Of a stretch of DNA of 64,000 nucleotides, positions 23,030-34,222 are shown in pieces. The stretch is from contig JABYQQ010000022.1 of NCBI GenBank assembly GCA_022605405.1, forward strand, positions 434,001-498,000, written 5' to 3'. The first letter of the stretch is position 1. Each line of letters starts with the position of its first letter. Position numbers and translations under genes: made by a program. The notes beneath the pieces are model-generated. The model made no database searches and had not been told where the DNA came from. It was given only the letters and a program-made list of their open reading frames with translations. Source of the stretch: Earliella scabrosa. Lineage: Eukaryota; Basidiomycota; Agaricomycetes; Polyporales; Polyporaceae.

Positions 23030-23570
23030 CAGGAGATGTGCACCTACCTCGAGCTGGGTGCACCGGCTTACACGTATCAGCGGCTCCTGAGATACAATCT
23101 TGATGTGCATCCAGCCAGGACTGGTTGTCCAGACACCAAAATGCCCACCCAAGCTTCTTTTGTGACTGACCAGGAGCAGGCTCTATCCAGATGGAGCAAA
23201 AGGTGTGCTTCTATCTCAAACCGGGTGCACCGGCTCGCTCACACTTGGGGTGTCCAGGGTATGATCTGGGTGTGCACTCATTATATACTAATTACCCAAA
23301 CACTGCACGGGCCTCCCAAGCCGGTTTGCTCCACCTAGATGGAGTACAGGATGTGCACCTACCTCAAGCCGGGTGCACCGGCTTGCTTGCACCAGCGGCA
23401 CATGAGATATGATTGGGGTGTGCACCCACTCAGGACTCATTATCAAAAAACCAAAATGCCCTTTGAAGTTAGTTGCGTGACCAACCAAGAGCATACTCTA
23501 TCCAGATGGAGTTTGAGATGTGCTCCTAACTTGAGCCGGGTGCACCGGTGCAACCACCCAGGTCAGATAC
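23030..23570 (+). repeat. Tandem satellite, second diverged block
   Basis: Further units of the 167-bp family begin near 23030, 23198, 23347 and 23515, more diverged, each with the CCGGGTGCACCGG hairpin. Confidence 0.75.
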
Positions 23571-23756
23571 AGGTTGTTTCTTGGTTGGTGTTAAAATGAC
23601 AGCACTCACCGGTCTTGCTGCACAAAAATCACAACATCATCTCTTACACATCACACATACTCCGACATCATCACTGTTCACACATCTTATGTGATTGTCT
23701 CTACAAGCACATTATTGTAATTCTGTCATTGACAAATAGAGACATGTGAAGACAAG

Positions 23757-24035
23757 GTGTGCTGGTGGCCATGTGTCTGGAGTACTTGCTTTCACGCCTG
23801 CTTTCTGTTGTGTAGAAAGTGGAAAGGGTCCATGGTGACATCTAAGATTCCTCCAGGGCTGTATTCAGTGGCAATACCGGATGACCCGCATGAGCCGGTC
23901 TGCGAGACAGGTGACCTATCATCTGGGAAAGCAGTTGTAATGAAGGGTTTCTTAATCTCAATAGATGTAAAATCTGTTGATGAGACATTAACTGGCACAC
24001 CTGACCCCCCACTGGTAGCCACAGATGATGGGTAA
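23757..24035 (+). CDS. Possible element exon, unrecognised
   Basis: 92-codon frame. After an AG at about 23816 it runs SMVTSKIPPGLYSVAIPDD and an acidic remainder of ordinary composition, unlike the repeat frames nearby. Another such frame is 26258-26446 (VNISETLQLAGTTKDLAQN). No domain recognised; both could be relics of a former element protein. Confidence 0.2.
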   Translation: MCWWPCVWSTCFHACFLLCRKWKGSMVTSKIPPGLYSVAIPDDPHEPVCETGDLSSGKAVVMKGFLISIDVKSVDETLTGTPDPPLVATDDG

Positions 24036-24270
24036 TGATCTTCGGGTTGAGCGGCCTGGATAGTCTCTGTTTTGTGCCGGACGGACCGGCCAGCCCGGAG
24101 AGCAGCGGCTGAAGTGAGGAGTGGAAGCATTCTAACCAGAGCAATCCCTAGAGTAATTATCTATCTGCAGGAATCCAGTTAAACCCCCCAAATTGACCAT
24201 CTGCGATAGTGCATCCAAATAAGCCGGTGCCACCGGTTGAGCCGGAACCGGACAATTGGTATCTCTTGCT

Positions 24271-24540
24271 CTACTTTGAGATAACCAGGGCACCTATGCT
24301 CATGAGCAGAATGCCATCATGTAGAGATACATTAGGGCTAATGAACACATTTTTGTTCAGTGTGATACATGGGATATTGGTGGAGATATAATGTATTTTG
24401 TTTTTGCAAAAAGTGGCCACTTTGTCTGGTCTATTGCTTAGGTGCCCCTGGGTACCATCCAATGCCTCTACAACCATTGTGTAGGGATTAAGTAGGGCTT
24501 TCGAAAAATATATCATACACCCCAAACTGTCCACATTCAC
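24271..24540 (-). CDS. 89-aa conserved repeat-borne frame, copy 1
   Basis: ATG frame beginning MNVDSLGCMIYFSKALLNPY, in the left palindrome arm. It differs from copy 2 at only about five residues and keeps its frame relative to the more diverged copy at 38.03-38.33 kb. Function unknown; could be a small element-encoded protein or an exon. Expression is not shown. Confidence 0.35.
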   Translation of the reverse strand: MNVDSLGCMIYFSKALLNPYTMVVEALDGTQGHLSNRPDKVATFCKNKIHYISTNIPCITLNKNVFISPNVSLHDGILLMSIGALVISK

Positions 24541-25548
24541 CCACCCTCTCCTCCTGACCCCCTTCCCATCAATCCCCTAATATATCCCTTTAGAGGCATT
24601 GGATCAGCTTGCAAATTTGAGAGTCTATATTAGGATCATAGTACAGCCCACTATTAAAATATTACATGCCACTGCTGTCTACAACCTCCCAGTTATAGCA
24701 AACAATTTTGTGCATGCACGTTGAATATTTCCCCTATATCTTTGCAGTCTGACCACCAATTGATATGCAATTTTTTTCACTCTGCTGCTATACTACAGCA
24801 CTGGCTATTTACCAATTTATAGCTCCCAGAGATGTGTGGATCTATCTCCATAATGCTATCAGCGGTGAACAGAGATAACCATTTAGTACTAGATCTAGTG
24901 TGCTGTACACCACCATATGTTCAGATAGGAGTCTCCTGAATGCTCTGTATTGAATGCAAAAGAAATCATGAAAAACGGTTGAGTAGTTGTGGTGATATGG
25001 CAAAAGATGTGCTGGATGGTGTTTGATGAATTCTGCACAGCACATGCAGCTGTACTATTCACATAACAGCCTCCGGGCACATCTTTTGCCATAGCACCAC
25101 AAGTACTCAACCGTTTTCCGTGATTTTTTTTGCATTCAGTACAGAGCATTTAGCAGACCCCTATCTGAACATATGGAGAAGTACAGCACACTAGATCTGG
25201 TACCAAGTGGTTATCTCTGTTCACAACTGATAGCATTATGCAGATAGATCCAGACATCTCTGAGAAATGGAAGTTGGTGAGAATATAGTTCCATTACATA
25301 CTGACAGACTGCAAAAGACTGCTTGCTAATTGGTAATTTGGTTGCTGAGATATAGAGAGGATATTTAATGTCCATGCACAAAATTGTTTGCTATGACTGG
25401 GAGGTTGTAGACAGCAGTGGCATGTAATATTTTAACAGTGGGCTGTACTATGATCCTAATATAGACTCTCAAATTTGCAAGCTGATCCAATGTCTCTCAA
25501 GGGATATATTAGGGGATTGATGGGAAGGGGGTCAGGAGGAGAGGGTGG

Positions 25549-25818
25549 GTGAATGTGGACAGTTTGGGGTGTATGATATATTTTTCGAAAGCCCTACTTA
25601 ATCCCTACACAATGGTTGTAGAGGCATTGGATGGTACCCAGGGGTACCTAAGCAATAGACCAGACAAAGTGGCCACTTTTTGCAAAGACAAAATACATTA
25701 TATCTCCACCAATACCCCATGTATCACACTGAACAAAAATATGTTCATTAGCCCTAATGTATCTCTACATGATGGCATTCTGCTCATGAGCATAGGTGCC
25801 CTGGTTAACTCAAAGTAG
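25549..25818 (+). CDS. 89-aa conserved repeat-borne frame, copy 2
   Basis: Right-arm counterpart of 24271-24540, same length and start, with a few conservative changes and no stop codons. Confidence 0.35.
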   Translation: MNVDSLGCMIYFSKALLNPYTMVVEALDGTQGYLSNRPDKVATFCKDKIHYISTNTPCITLNKNMFISPNVSLHDGILLMSIGALVNSK

Positions 25819-26469
25819 AGCAAGAGATATCTCTTCCATCTAATCAGCCTAACATGGGTCAGTTCTACAGCAGATTTACAAAGATCTGATCAGGCTGACA
25901 TAAGTCAGTTATACAATAGATATACAAAAACTGCCTCTGATTTACAGGGGATTATAGAACAGTATTGTGCTACAGTGTCTAATAACACTGCTATTACAAA
26001 GGTGAAGAGTTAAACAAAACACCTCCCCAAAATATACAACAGTTTCACTACATCTGTGGTGTTTTGTAATACAAAACTGGAAACTACAGGTGGTAGTCTT
26101 TACCTGCTTCACCAGAACTGATGGTGAATATGCATTGATGAAGCCGGGCAGGCCGGACAGGCCGGACCGGGCAGTGGATGGCCCAGTTGGCGGTGCAGCA
26201 TTGATCCATGGGTGGTGAGTGCAAGTTTGTAGGCAATCTTTTCCATAATCCAACCCTTTGCAGTACCACCCTGTGACCAGCTATCATGTCAATATCTCTG
26301 AGACCCTCCAGCTTGCAGGCACCACCAAGGATCTTGCACAGAACTGGCTTGATGCTGTCACAGGCTTGATGCAGGCAGCAGAGTTGATCAACACATTGAT
26401 CTTTGTGACTGAGAGCTCAAAGAGGAAATATGATTGTACTCACTAAGAGAGGAGAATGCAGCAACTGCA

Positions 26470-26630
26470 GGTGGACTGGGCGGGGCGGGGCAATCGGGCT
26501 GGGCGGGTCATTTGGGCTGGGCGGATCAATTGGGCTGGGCGGGTTGGTCGGGTTGGGCGGGCCAATTGGGCTGGGCGGGTCAGTCGGGCTGGGCGGGTCT
26601 ATCGGGCTGGGTGGAATGGTCGGGCCAAAC
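26470..26630 (+). repeat. 18-bp G-rich tandem repeat
   Basis: About eight or nine copies of a unit like ATTGGGCTGGGCGGGTCA. Three parallel Gly/Trp-rich frames arise from it, so I do not call a gene. Confidence 0.85.
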
Positions 26631-27120
26631 AGCCCTGGTTAGGCTGGGACAAGGTTCCGTATTGTAGTGAAAAGCGGAGTCAGAAAAAATTGGTTTGCCC
26701 TGATGAGCTGCAAATGAATCAAGTCTGTGACACTGACATATTCACAAGGCTGTGGGTAAACAAAATGCAGCCGGAGGGCTGGGAAGGAAGTAAAATAATG
26801 TTGAACTACACGATGTTAGTGGTGTTGGTCAAACAACAGCCATAACTGAATGGAGTGTCTGTGCAGAGTATGTATATATAGATTCTGCTTATCCAGTCTT
26901 GTAGACACATAGTTTATTGGGCCGGAATACTCCTGTATAGATGGAGTACACCTGGCCGGGATGCCTCAGTACAGATGCAGTCTTCCCAGTCGGGGTGTTA
27001 CTGTGGGGATGCTGCATACCCGGCTGGGCTACTACTGTACAGACACTGTGCACCCGGCCGGGCTACCCGGGTCATGATGTCTTCGGCCCGGCCGGGAAAC
27101 ACAGATGGCACCACTGGACA

Positions 27121-27440
27121 CCCGGCCGGGCTGTCTGCATCGCAATGTAGCTATCCCGGCCGGAGTGTCTGCGTTGCAACATATGTACCCCGACCGGAGT
27201 GTCTGCATTGCAATGTATGTACCCCGGCCGGGCTGTCTGCATTGCAATGTATGTACCCCGGCCGGAGTGTCTGCGTTGCAATGTATGTACCCCGGCCGGG
27301 CTGTCTGCATTGCAACGTATGTACCCCGGCCGGAGTGTCTGCGTTGCAATGTATGTATCCCGGCCGGACTGTCTGCATTGCAACGTATGTATCCCGGCCG
27401 GGCTGTCTGCATTGCAACGTATAGATCCCGGCCGGACTGT
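27121..27440 (+). repeat. 34-bp CCGG minisatellite, about ten units
   Basis: Units begin with (C)CCCGGCCGG every 34 bp (27121, 27155, 27189 and so on to about 27427), followed by TGTCTGCRTTGCAAYGTATG. The open frames on both strands here are translations of the repeat. Confidence 0.9.
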
Positions 27441-27569
27441 CTGCACTACCAGAAATGTAGTCCAGCCAGAGAAAGCAGATGTAGAACAACCAGTGTATGT
27501 ATTTATCTTTTTGACGATATATGATGCAACTTCACATAATGGTGATATGGAAAAATATGCAGATATGCA

Positions 27570-28145
27570 GTGATTGTGCAGCCGGTGCACCCGGCTCAAG
27601 GTAGAAGCACATCTCCTGCTCCATCTGGGTGGTGTGTGCTCTTGGTTGGTTGTGCAACCAGATTAGGAGGCCATGAAAGTGTCAAAGTAGTCAGCTCAGG
27701 GTGGGAACCCCCAGATTATATCCCAGGTGCCGCTTGTGTGACCGAGCCGGTGCACCCGGCTCAAGGTAGAAGCACATCTCTCTCTTTATATAGGCGAAGT
27801 GTGCTCTTGGTTGGTCGCGCAACCGGCTCAGGAGGGCATTATGGTATTCAGATAGTTAGCTCAAGATAGGTGCACACCCAGATTGTATCCCAGGTGCTGC
27901 TGGTGCGAGCGACCCGGCGCACCCGGCTCGAGGTGACCCGGTGCACCCGGCTGGAGGTGACCCGGTGCACCCGGCTTGAGGTAGGAACACATCTTCCGCT
28001 CTATCTGAATGGAGTGTGCTCTTGGCTGGTTGTGCGACCAGCTGAGGTGGGCATTAAAGTGTCTGGGTAGTCAGCTCAGGGTGTGTGTGCACCCTGATTG
28101 TATCCAGGATGCTGCTAATGCAAGCGACCCGGTGCACCCGGCTGA
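27570..28145 (-). repeat. Same satellite family, inverted orientation
   Basis: Units near 27581, 27743, 27910 and 28125 are reverse complements of the 21.6-23.6 kb units (CCGGTGCACCCGGCTCAAGG then AGCACATCT), making the two halves of the element mirror images. Confidence 0.8.
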
Positions 28146-28351
28146 GCACCTTGCCACCCTGTCTGGGTAAATTGGTCCTCTGGCTGAAATTACACAGCAG
28201 CCAGGCTGCATTCATGTTGCTACACTACAGCACTACCATAACACACTCTCCCGGCCGGGATATGGCAGTGGGCAGGCAGCAGTTCCCGGCCGGGATGTGT
28301 CAGTGTCAATGCGTTTACGTCCCGGCCGGTACATACATGTGGGCATATATT

Positions 28352-28438
28352 ATGCCCGGTCGGGCCCGGCTGGTCCACTGGAGTGGGCAATTGTCAGCCC
28401 GGCTCGAACACTAACGTGAGGATTTCTACTGAGTGGGC
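28352..28438 (-). repeat. Right terminal inverted repeat
   Basis: Reverse complement of the left terminus; perfect over the 45-bp core, with one substitution in the following CCCGRCCGGG. Confidence 0.85.
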
Positions 28439-29140
28439 TCGCGGGACGATGCTATCTATATACAACATCCGTATCGCACTCACGCCACATTCTCCACACC
28501 CTCTGATAGTACGCAGCTCGTTCTCGACGCCACATACAATACAATATGCTGCACATCTCCACCATGTACACGGACGCGTTAGTATACTCTCCATGTCACA
28601 CACGTATGATACCGTACGATCGAAACCGTGTCACTGACCGCAATTGGCAACAACGGCGCATGTTCCAACCGCATATCGTACACACTTGACGAGACTCGCC
28701 TCACTCCTCAAGTTCTCGCTGAATAACACCGGTACATTGATGGTAATACAAATGCGACGGAACATAGATAGTTTTCACCAGGAGCCGGTACTCAAAGAAT
28801 ATCACCGACCACGTTACCTGCCTAAAAGAGATGATACACAGGGTCGCCGGATGCCGGAACGGACACATCCGACGCAGACGATGAAGAAAGGTGTTCACCG
28901 ACGTCGACGACTTCCTCGTATACACTTGTATCAACCCTAGATATTCATAAACAAGCATCAGCTCATGAAGTTGCCAACACAGAACTCGCAGAAACAGTTA
29001 CCTGACATCAATGGGTAACGTATCGGGGTAAGTCGTCCATGGTGTGGCGGCATCGACACTACGACCGCCATGCAGTATCCCGAATTGCGTCGGTGACGGT
29101 GCCCTTACAAGTATGTTATTACGTCGCAAGATGACGGTCG
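28439..29140. other. No gene resolved
   Basis: Resumes the C/A-rich sequence interrupted by the TIR element. A minus frame at 28701-28958 (TWSVIFFEYRLLV) could be a downstream exon of the 29.1-29.9 kb gene; unproven. Confidence 0.35.
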
Positions 29141-29854
29141 TCAAAGAGAACGGATGAACTTGATACCACTCACCAATTTCCCCGTCCGGACACGCTGCGC
29201 TGTCCGCCCATGTCGACCACTCCAGGCGCTACGGTGCTGGGTAGAGTAACCGCAAAATAAACACCACTTGTTAGCAACACTACACATGTTGTGAGATGAA
29301 CGAAGCGTCAACACGAACCTGCTTGCGATGGAATCAATGTAACTACTCAATTCCTCCCCGGCCACAACCCCGGTATGATCCAGACTCGCCTTCGCAGCGT
29401 AGAACGGAACCAAGAACGGTTCTATGTTCAACCACGCCTGATAGAGTCGAGCATTGAAGCGTAGAAAACCATGGCGGTTCGTCGGGACGACGAGATAACT
29501 GAACTCCCCCAGATGGCCATCCCGTCGGATGATGAACTCCACCGCGTCGGCCCACAGGCACTGCACGTACGCGACATACCCGCGAATGCCAGTATCCAAC
29601 GCCCTGGGACCTTCCTGTCCCGACGACGCATCCTCCGAGCCGTTATCAGATGGCTCTTCGTTCGGCACCTCGGGCTCCCGAGCGATGTGTATCTCGAGCG
29701 CAACACGCATCCCCACCTCCACCGGCGCAGCCGGAGCGTCGACCAAGACAAGCTGAGCGGGCGTGGTGGCAGTAGCAGGGCGGACGATGTCAACCGAAAG
29801 AAGGTACGTGGCACGGGAGGGCGTAGTTGTGGCCGGCTGGGTGAAAGGTGACAT
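29141..29854 (-). CDS. Orphan hypothetical protein, 3' end unresolved
   Basis: From ATG at 29854 a minus frame runs MSPFTQPATTTPS, then VEVGMRVALEIHIAREPEV, an acidic stretch (EEPSDNGSEDASSGQEG), and a globular segment rich in aromatic residues (YVAYVQCLWADAVEFI, NARLYQAWLNIEPFLVPFY). A donor near 29310 and a further exon with CVANKWCLFCG to about 29170 are likely. Structure and composition resemble the other orphan genes here. No family recognised. Confidence 0.45.
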   Translation of the reverse strand: MSPFTQPATTTPSRATYLLSVDIVRPATATTPAQLVLVDAPAAPVEVGMRVALEIHIAREPEVPNEEPSDNGSEDASSGQEGPRALDTGIRGYVAYVQCLWADAVEFIIRRDGHLGEFSYLVVPTNRHGFLRFNARLYQAWLNIEPFLVPFYAAKASLDHTGVVAGEELSSYIDSIASRFVLTLRSSHNMCSVANKWCLFCGYSTQHRSAWSGRHGRTAQRVRTGKLVSGIKFIRSL

Positions 29855-32800
29855 CGGAGACCTCTGAGGAACGCGGGATGCATGGGGCTCGCGAGTGCTG
29901 TACAGAGGGATCGGCATTGGGAGGGAACTGAGTACGACGAGGAGCAAACGTAGCTTGAGCGGGGTGCTGTCAAAGCGGAGGGGACGCCGATCTCGCAACG
30001 TTATACCCAACATAATATAAGGCAAAAATTGCAGGCCACCATCCGAACCCCACCCAAAAGACACAAAAAAAGGGGACAACAAACCAAAACAACGGGGTCG
30101 ACGCCCGAAGGTTCGCGGAGAGACCCACGGTGGCTTCTTTTGCCTACTGCATATCCCAAACATCGGCCTAATTTACGCCACCGCGAAGTAAACACAAAGA
30201 CGTGGAACTAATTTCTCAGAATGCGCTACAATACTGTACCGAAAGATGGTTAAACATCGCACCACCATTGCATTCAATACAGTAGGTTAACACGGACTAA
30301 ACGGTGCAGTTGGGGTTACTCACGAGTGATACTGCCAGTTCGTCACAAGCATCAGTAACTTGTAATACCTTGCAAGTGCAGCGACTGTTAACCAACACAA
30401 CTGGAGACTACAAGATACGCGCGAGACGCGCAACGCGTCACGATGTGACAAGTGACAAGTGTAACGTGGCCGTAACACGGAATTCGCCAATTTCACTATC
30501 ATCAATAACAGGCTCGGTGATGAGCGGGCACGCACTGCTCTATACCACCCAACACAGACGTGTTTACATGTGAAACATACCGCCGTACATTGTGGCAGCA
30601 CAACGGTATAAACACCACCAGCAGCGGCTGACTTACACAGACAGCCACCACCGGCTCTCTCCGACCAGTGGCAAGCGGACTTGGACGTGTGTGTATTAGA
30701 TAGGTATGAGATTACAGTACACCTCTAGACTTCAGTAAAACCTATCACGGCCCCGTGACAACAAAACAGCCCAGTCTACGTGACACAGTATATACTTACT
30801 ATACGTCATGAAAATAAAGATCATCACATGTCACGCTTTACGAACAACCGATAAAAGACCACTACCAGCAGACGTGTGACTATTGACTCAAAATGAATTT
30901 GTCCGGTACCCGAAGGACGAGTCATATGACAGCAACTTTCACACACCCGTGTGCTTTAACAAGGTCCGCATGATTGATTTGATGATAACGATAACAATCA
31001 CGCCATCACTAGCCAATCAGCTCATGTGAATTACCATATCACCACACGTCATTCGACAGCGTAAATTCGCACACTATACACATATGGAAGTGTTCTGTTG
31101 TACTGATGCCACGGTGACTACACCAAAGTCGTTGCCGGACAAAAAGAACAATCGACTGAGCTGTCTATATCCAATTGCGAATGCTAGGATTCTTACAAAA
31201 AAGGTAAGTTTACTGCAAAACGCCATGTGACATGTTTTGGTTCTAACCGTTTTCTGGCCATATTTGGTGTTTGTGTTTGCATTGCATACCTCTTTTATAT
31301 TAAGGAACATCAAACAGTGAACACATGCATGTTTGCTGGCACAAAGATCTCATAGCTGCGAACACCTCTACACAATGTGTTGTTGCTGCACAAATATAGT
31401 GACCTCATCGACTATTACTATATATAGTGTATTACTATATATGGTGTGTTACTATATATGGTATAGTACTAAACAGACTACCATGCTAAATTTGGTATAT
31501 TCTCCTTTTGGTAACACATATATATTGAGAAATCCGAAAGACCAGCTACTGGGATGCTGATCTAATAATGATCACGTCAATATACAAATAGAGATACACA
31601 CGAGCGGCATGCATCTGCGACGACTGTAGATTACGACACAGTCAGGGTACATTCTGTGCAGATGGTATATACTCTCAACTAATAATTATCATATAAAGTC
31701 TCACTCCAACATCTATGGATATGTAGATCATATGCACAACTGAATCACGTATGAATATGATGGATGCTACAAACGATATCAATCAGTGTACACTATCGGT
31801 CGAAGATCATCCCGTAGGTGCCAGTACTGTCATCTTGCTGATCTGAACACTCAAAGTACACAGAGCAACGACTGTCGATGTTTCTTTAGCGGAAGCCGTC
31901 CAACATTCGATTACGCATTTCTATTCTTCAGCACTGAAGAAATCACGTCTGCAATCAATATGATGCTCACAGAACAGAATGTGAATGCAACTGGTATGTT
32001 ATAACTCTTATGAAGCAACATTTCACAGCACAACTCCAAGCCATGGAATGATTGCATAACTTCTATGACATTTCTAATACACACTTTGAAGCAGTGCAGA
32101 ATAACCAGACGGACAGTCACATTACAACAACCAGTTCCGATCTGCACAACACAGTGTTCGCAGCAATGCCGCCCACTGTCAACAATGTGCGTTTTTTTTT
32201 TTCAATACACACTACAGTGTTCTAAGCCTACATTACAGCGAAGCCCACCACGTACCACGCGCATTCGCCTTACATCATCACGGTTCATACCCTGTAGACA
32301 ATGCAGCAAAACCTTAGGAGTTTCACGACACTCAAGCCTGAGAGGTAATGCGCGCCTCCAAGCCCAAAATTGCAGGTACGTCTGTTTATTATCATTCCCA
32401 TCATTTCTACAATAAGCTATAATGCTACGCAGAGACTGCATGCAACAGAACATTCGACCCACAATCAATTTCCCTACAGAACTATCAGACTGCATTCGTC
32501 TTGCGGCGCACTGCTTGTCATGTCAGAGCACACGTAACAAGTGTAGTGCAGACAACGGAAACTCACAATGCCGGCAGGTGGCACAATTTGGCAGCATAGT
32601 TATAGACTGAATGTTCCCATCACAGGCGCTGCATCCGGCTCAATATCCCGTGTGTATTTATACATGACTATCAGTGCCGTCCAGATGTTGCATATAACGG
32701 CTTCAAATTCGTCAAGCAACCTTCAATGAGGTGTGTGACACCAATACAAATCTACATAAATTTACTGTCTGACATCAGACATATGCAGCCGTGGCCATCA

Positions 32801-34222
32801 TTGCAGAACATTTGAACGAACAGCATGGGAACGTCAACAAGGTCTTCCCGCGACATGTGATGCCTGTCTATTATATCGACGTGCATGTGTTGTCGAAGTA
32901 ACCTTCGAGAACGGCGCTATATACAGGCCAGGTATTTCTACGTGCATGTACGTGATCATATGCATTGGATGTGCACAGAATCGCTAACATCAAGCTACAT
33001 CACATATCCACAGTGCATGTGCAGATCGAAAAATAGAATGCACAACAACGTAGATCAGCACATAATATGAATGTTACACGTGAATCTCCAAGTGTTGCAA
33101 TTTATCATAATGAGCATCAACGACATTGAACATACTTGAACAGTGCTCATGCTGGCATTTAATGAGTTACAATGAGAGACATCCATAATATATAGCCAAC
33201 ATAGCATAAACATAGACTGACAGATACATATAATATCCCACTAGGGCTGACAATATCAGATCATCCAAACACACAACTATCTTACAACAGTGCCATCCGT
33301 CCACACGCAATGAAAAAAACAGACATCTCATCCACCGAGGAGATAGGACAAAACTCGATGCAGAATCTGACATTTACTTGTTTTCGGGGCAACGTGGCAT
33401 TAGAATCAGGACATCAATACAGACTGCACACCATATCCCTACTTAGTGCCTACCGGCTAGCTCAAAGCCCATGCCCATAGTGACATTCCTACAGTGTACC
33501 ATGTAGTATAAGACCACCACAAGTGTACCATGTTAACCTACTACAGCCACTATTGGAGCCACTAGCAGTATGATCAAGAAACCACCTATGTTTGATCACC
33601 AAAGCATACTCCACATATGTCACATGCACTTTGATAGATGCAGACGCATATGCTTCCAGCAACGCGAACGATCTGCGATCCCTCGGCACCCACCACAACG
33701 TTAAACAAAGACATACGGTCGATATAAGCGCTCACGGACGACGAGTATAAGCGCCGTCCCAATCTAATCTGTTTAGATAAGATTATCGATCCTAACCGAG
33801 TCTAGACCGTTTGAGGCGCGCGACACCTCCAGTCTCCACATACTTACACGTAGCTTCGGTCACACTCTCGTCCACGTTAGCAACGTACCACGCCGTGACC
33901 AATCACGTTGAGCGTCCATATTAACTGTGTCAAACCACACCCGGCGCTGTATCAAAAGGTACCAACACTTCACTTAACGTGTTTCTCAACCTGCACCGTG
34001 TGCCGACAATTAGAGCCACTAGTATTTATACTCAATTGTAACCCATATCTTTATATCTGTCTTTAGTCCACCGCACACTGTAATTGTCAGGCACCAGCCT
34101 CGTTAGCTCACCCGGACGAGCTCTACAACGTTTGTCTGGGTTACGCCAACATGTGCAACTAAACATCCGCTGACCCCTCCCCTCTCCCCCACAGTTCTTC
34201 CCTACTACAATCACAACTGGAT
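29855..34222. other. Long stretch without a convincing gene; AT-rich in the middle
   Basis: About 30.6-33.4 kb is distinctly AT-rich. At 31.8-32.6 kb on the + strand several short frames can be linked by plausible junctions. Two contain Cys pairs (PCRQC at 32.3 kb, HCLSCQSTRNKC at 32.5 kb), possibly a decayed zinc-binding protein. A minus frame at 33489-33698 (FALLEAYASAS) is a weak GDIV-like candidate. I do not call these as genes. Confidence 0.35.

Larger units (their letters stand above)
24260..25830. repeat. 1.57-kb imperfect palindrome
   Basis: Arms of about 750 bp, 24260-25012 and 25077-25830, are reverse complements around a centre at 25044.5. Two widely separated landmarks (24289/25800 and 24999/25090) give the same centre, so few indels exist between the arms. 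The spacer is 64 bp. Each arm includes an 89-codon frame. A third, single copy of arm sequence lies at about 38.03-38.54 kb in the Helitron insertion. Confidence 0.88.
20967..28438. mobile_element. Large TIR DNA transposon (about 7.47 kb), probably non-autonomous
   Basis: Inverted termini of about 85 bp bound it, sharing a 45-bp perfect core beginning GAGCCGGGCTGACAATTG. A 9-bp direct duplication TCGCGGGAC lies outside both ends (20958-20966, 28439-28447). Nine-bp duplications are typical of Mutator-like elements, but without a transposase the superfamily is uncertain; KDZ-type elements are the other candidate. Inside are mirrored subterminal satellites, CCGG-rich minisatellites and a large palindrome. 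No transposase-like frame was recognised. It starts 166 bp past the R1 stop codon. Confidence 0.85.

Noticed and set aside
27121..27440. Regular 34-bp repeats resembling a CRISPR array
   Set aside because: The units are contiguous without unique spacers, and the genome is eukaryotic; it is a minisatellite.
27032..27599. Six overlapping frames of 100-175 codons on both strands
   Set aside because: All six arise from the 34-bp minisatellite, whose sequence happens to lack stops in several frames.
32500..32610. Zn2Cys6 transcription factor domain
   Set aside because: Only the first half of the cysteine pattern (C-x2-C-x6-C) is present; the second half and basic residues are missing.
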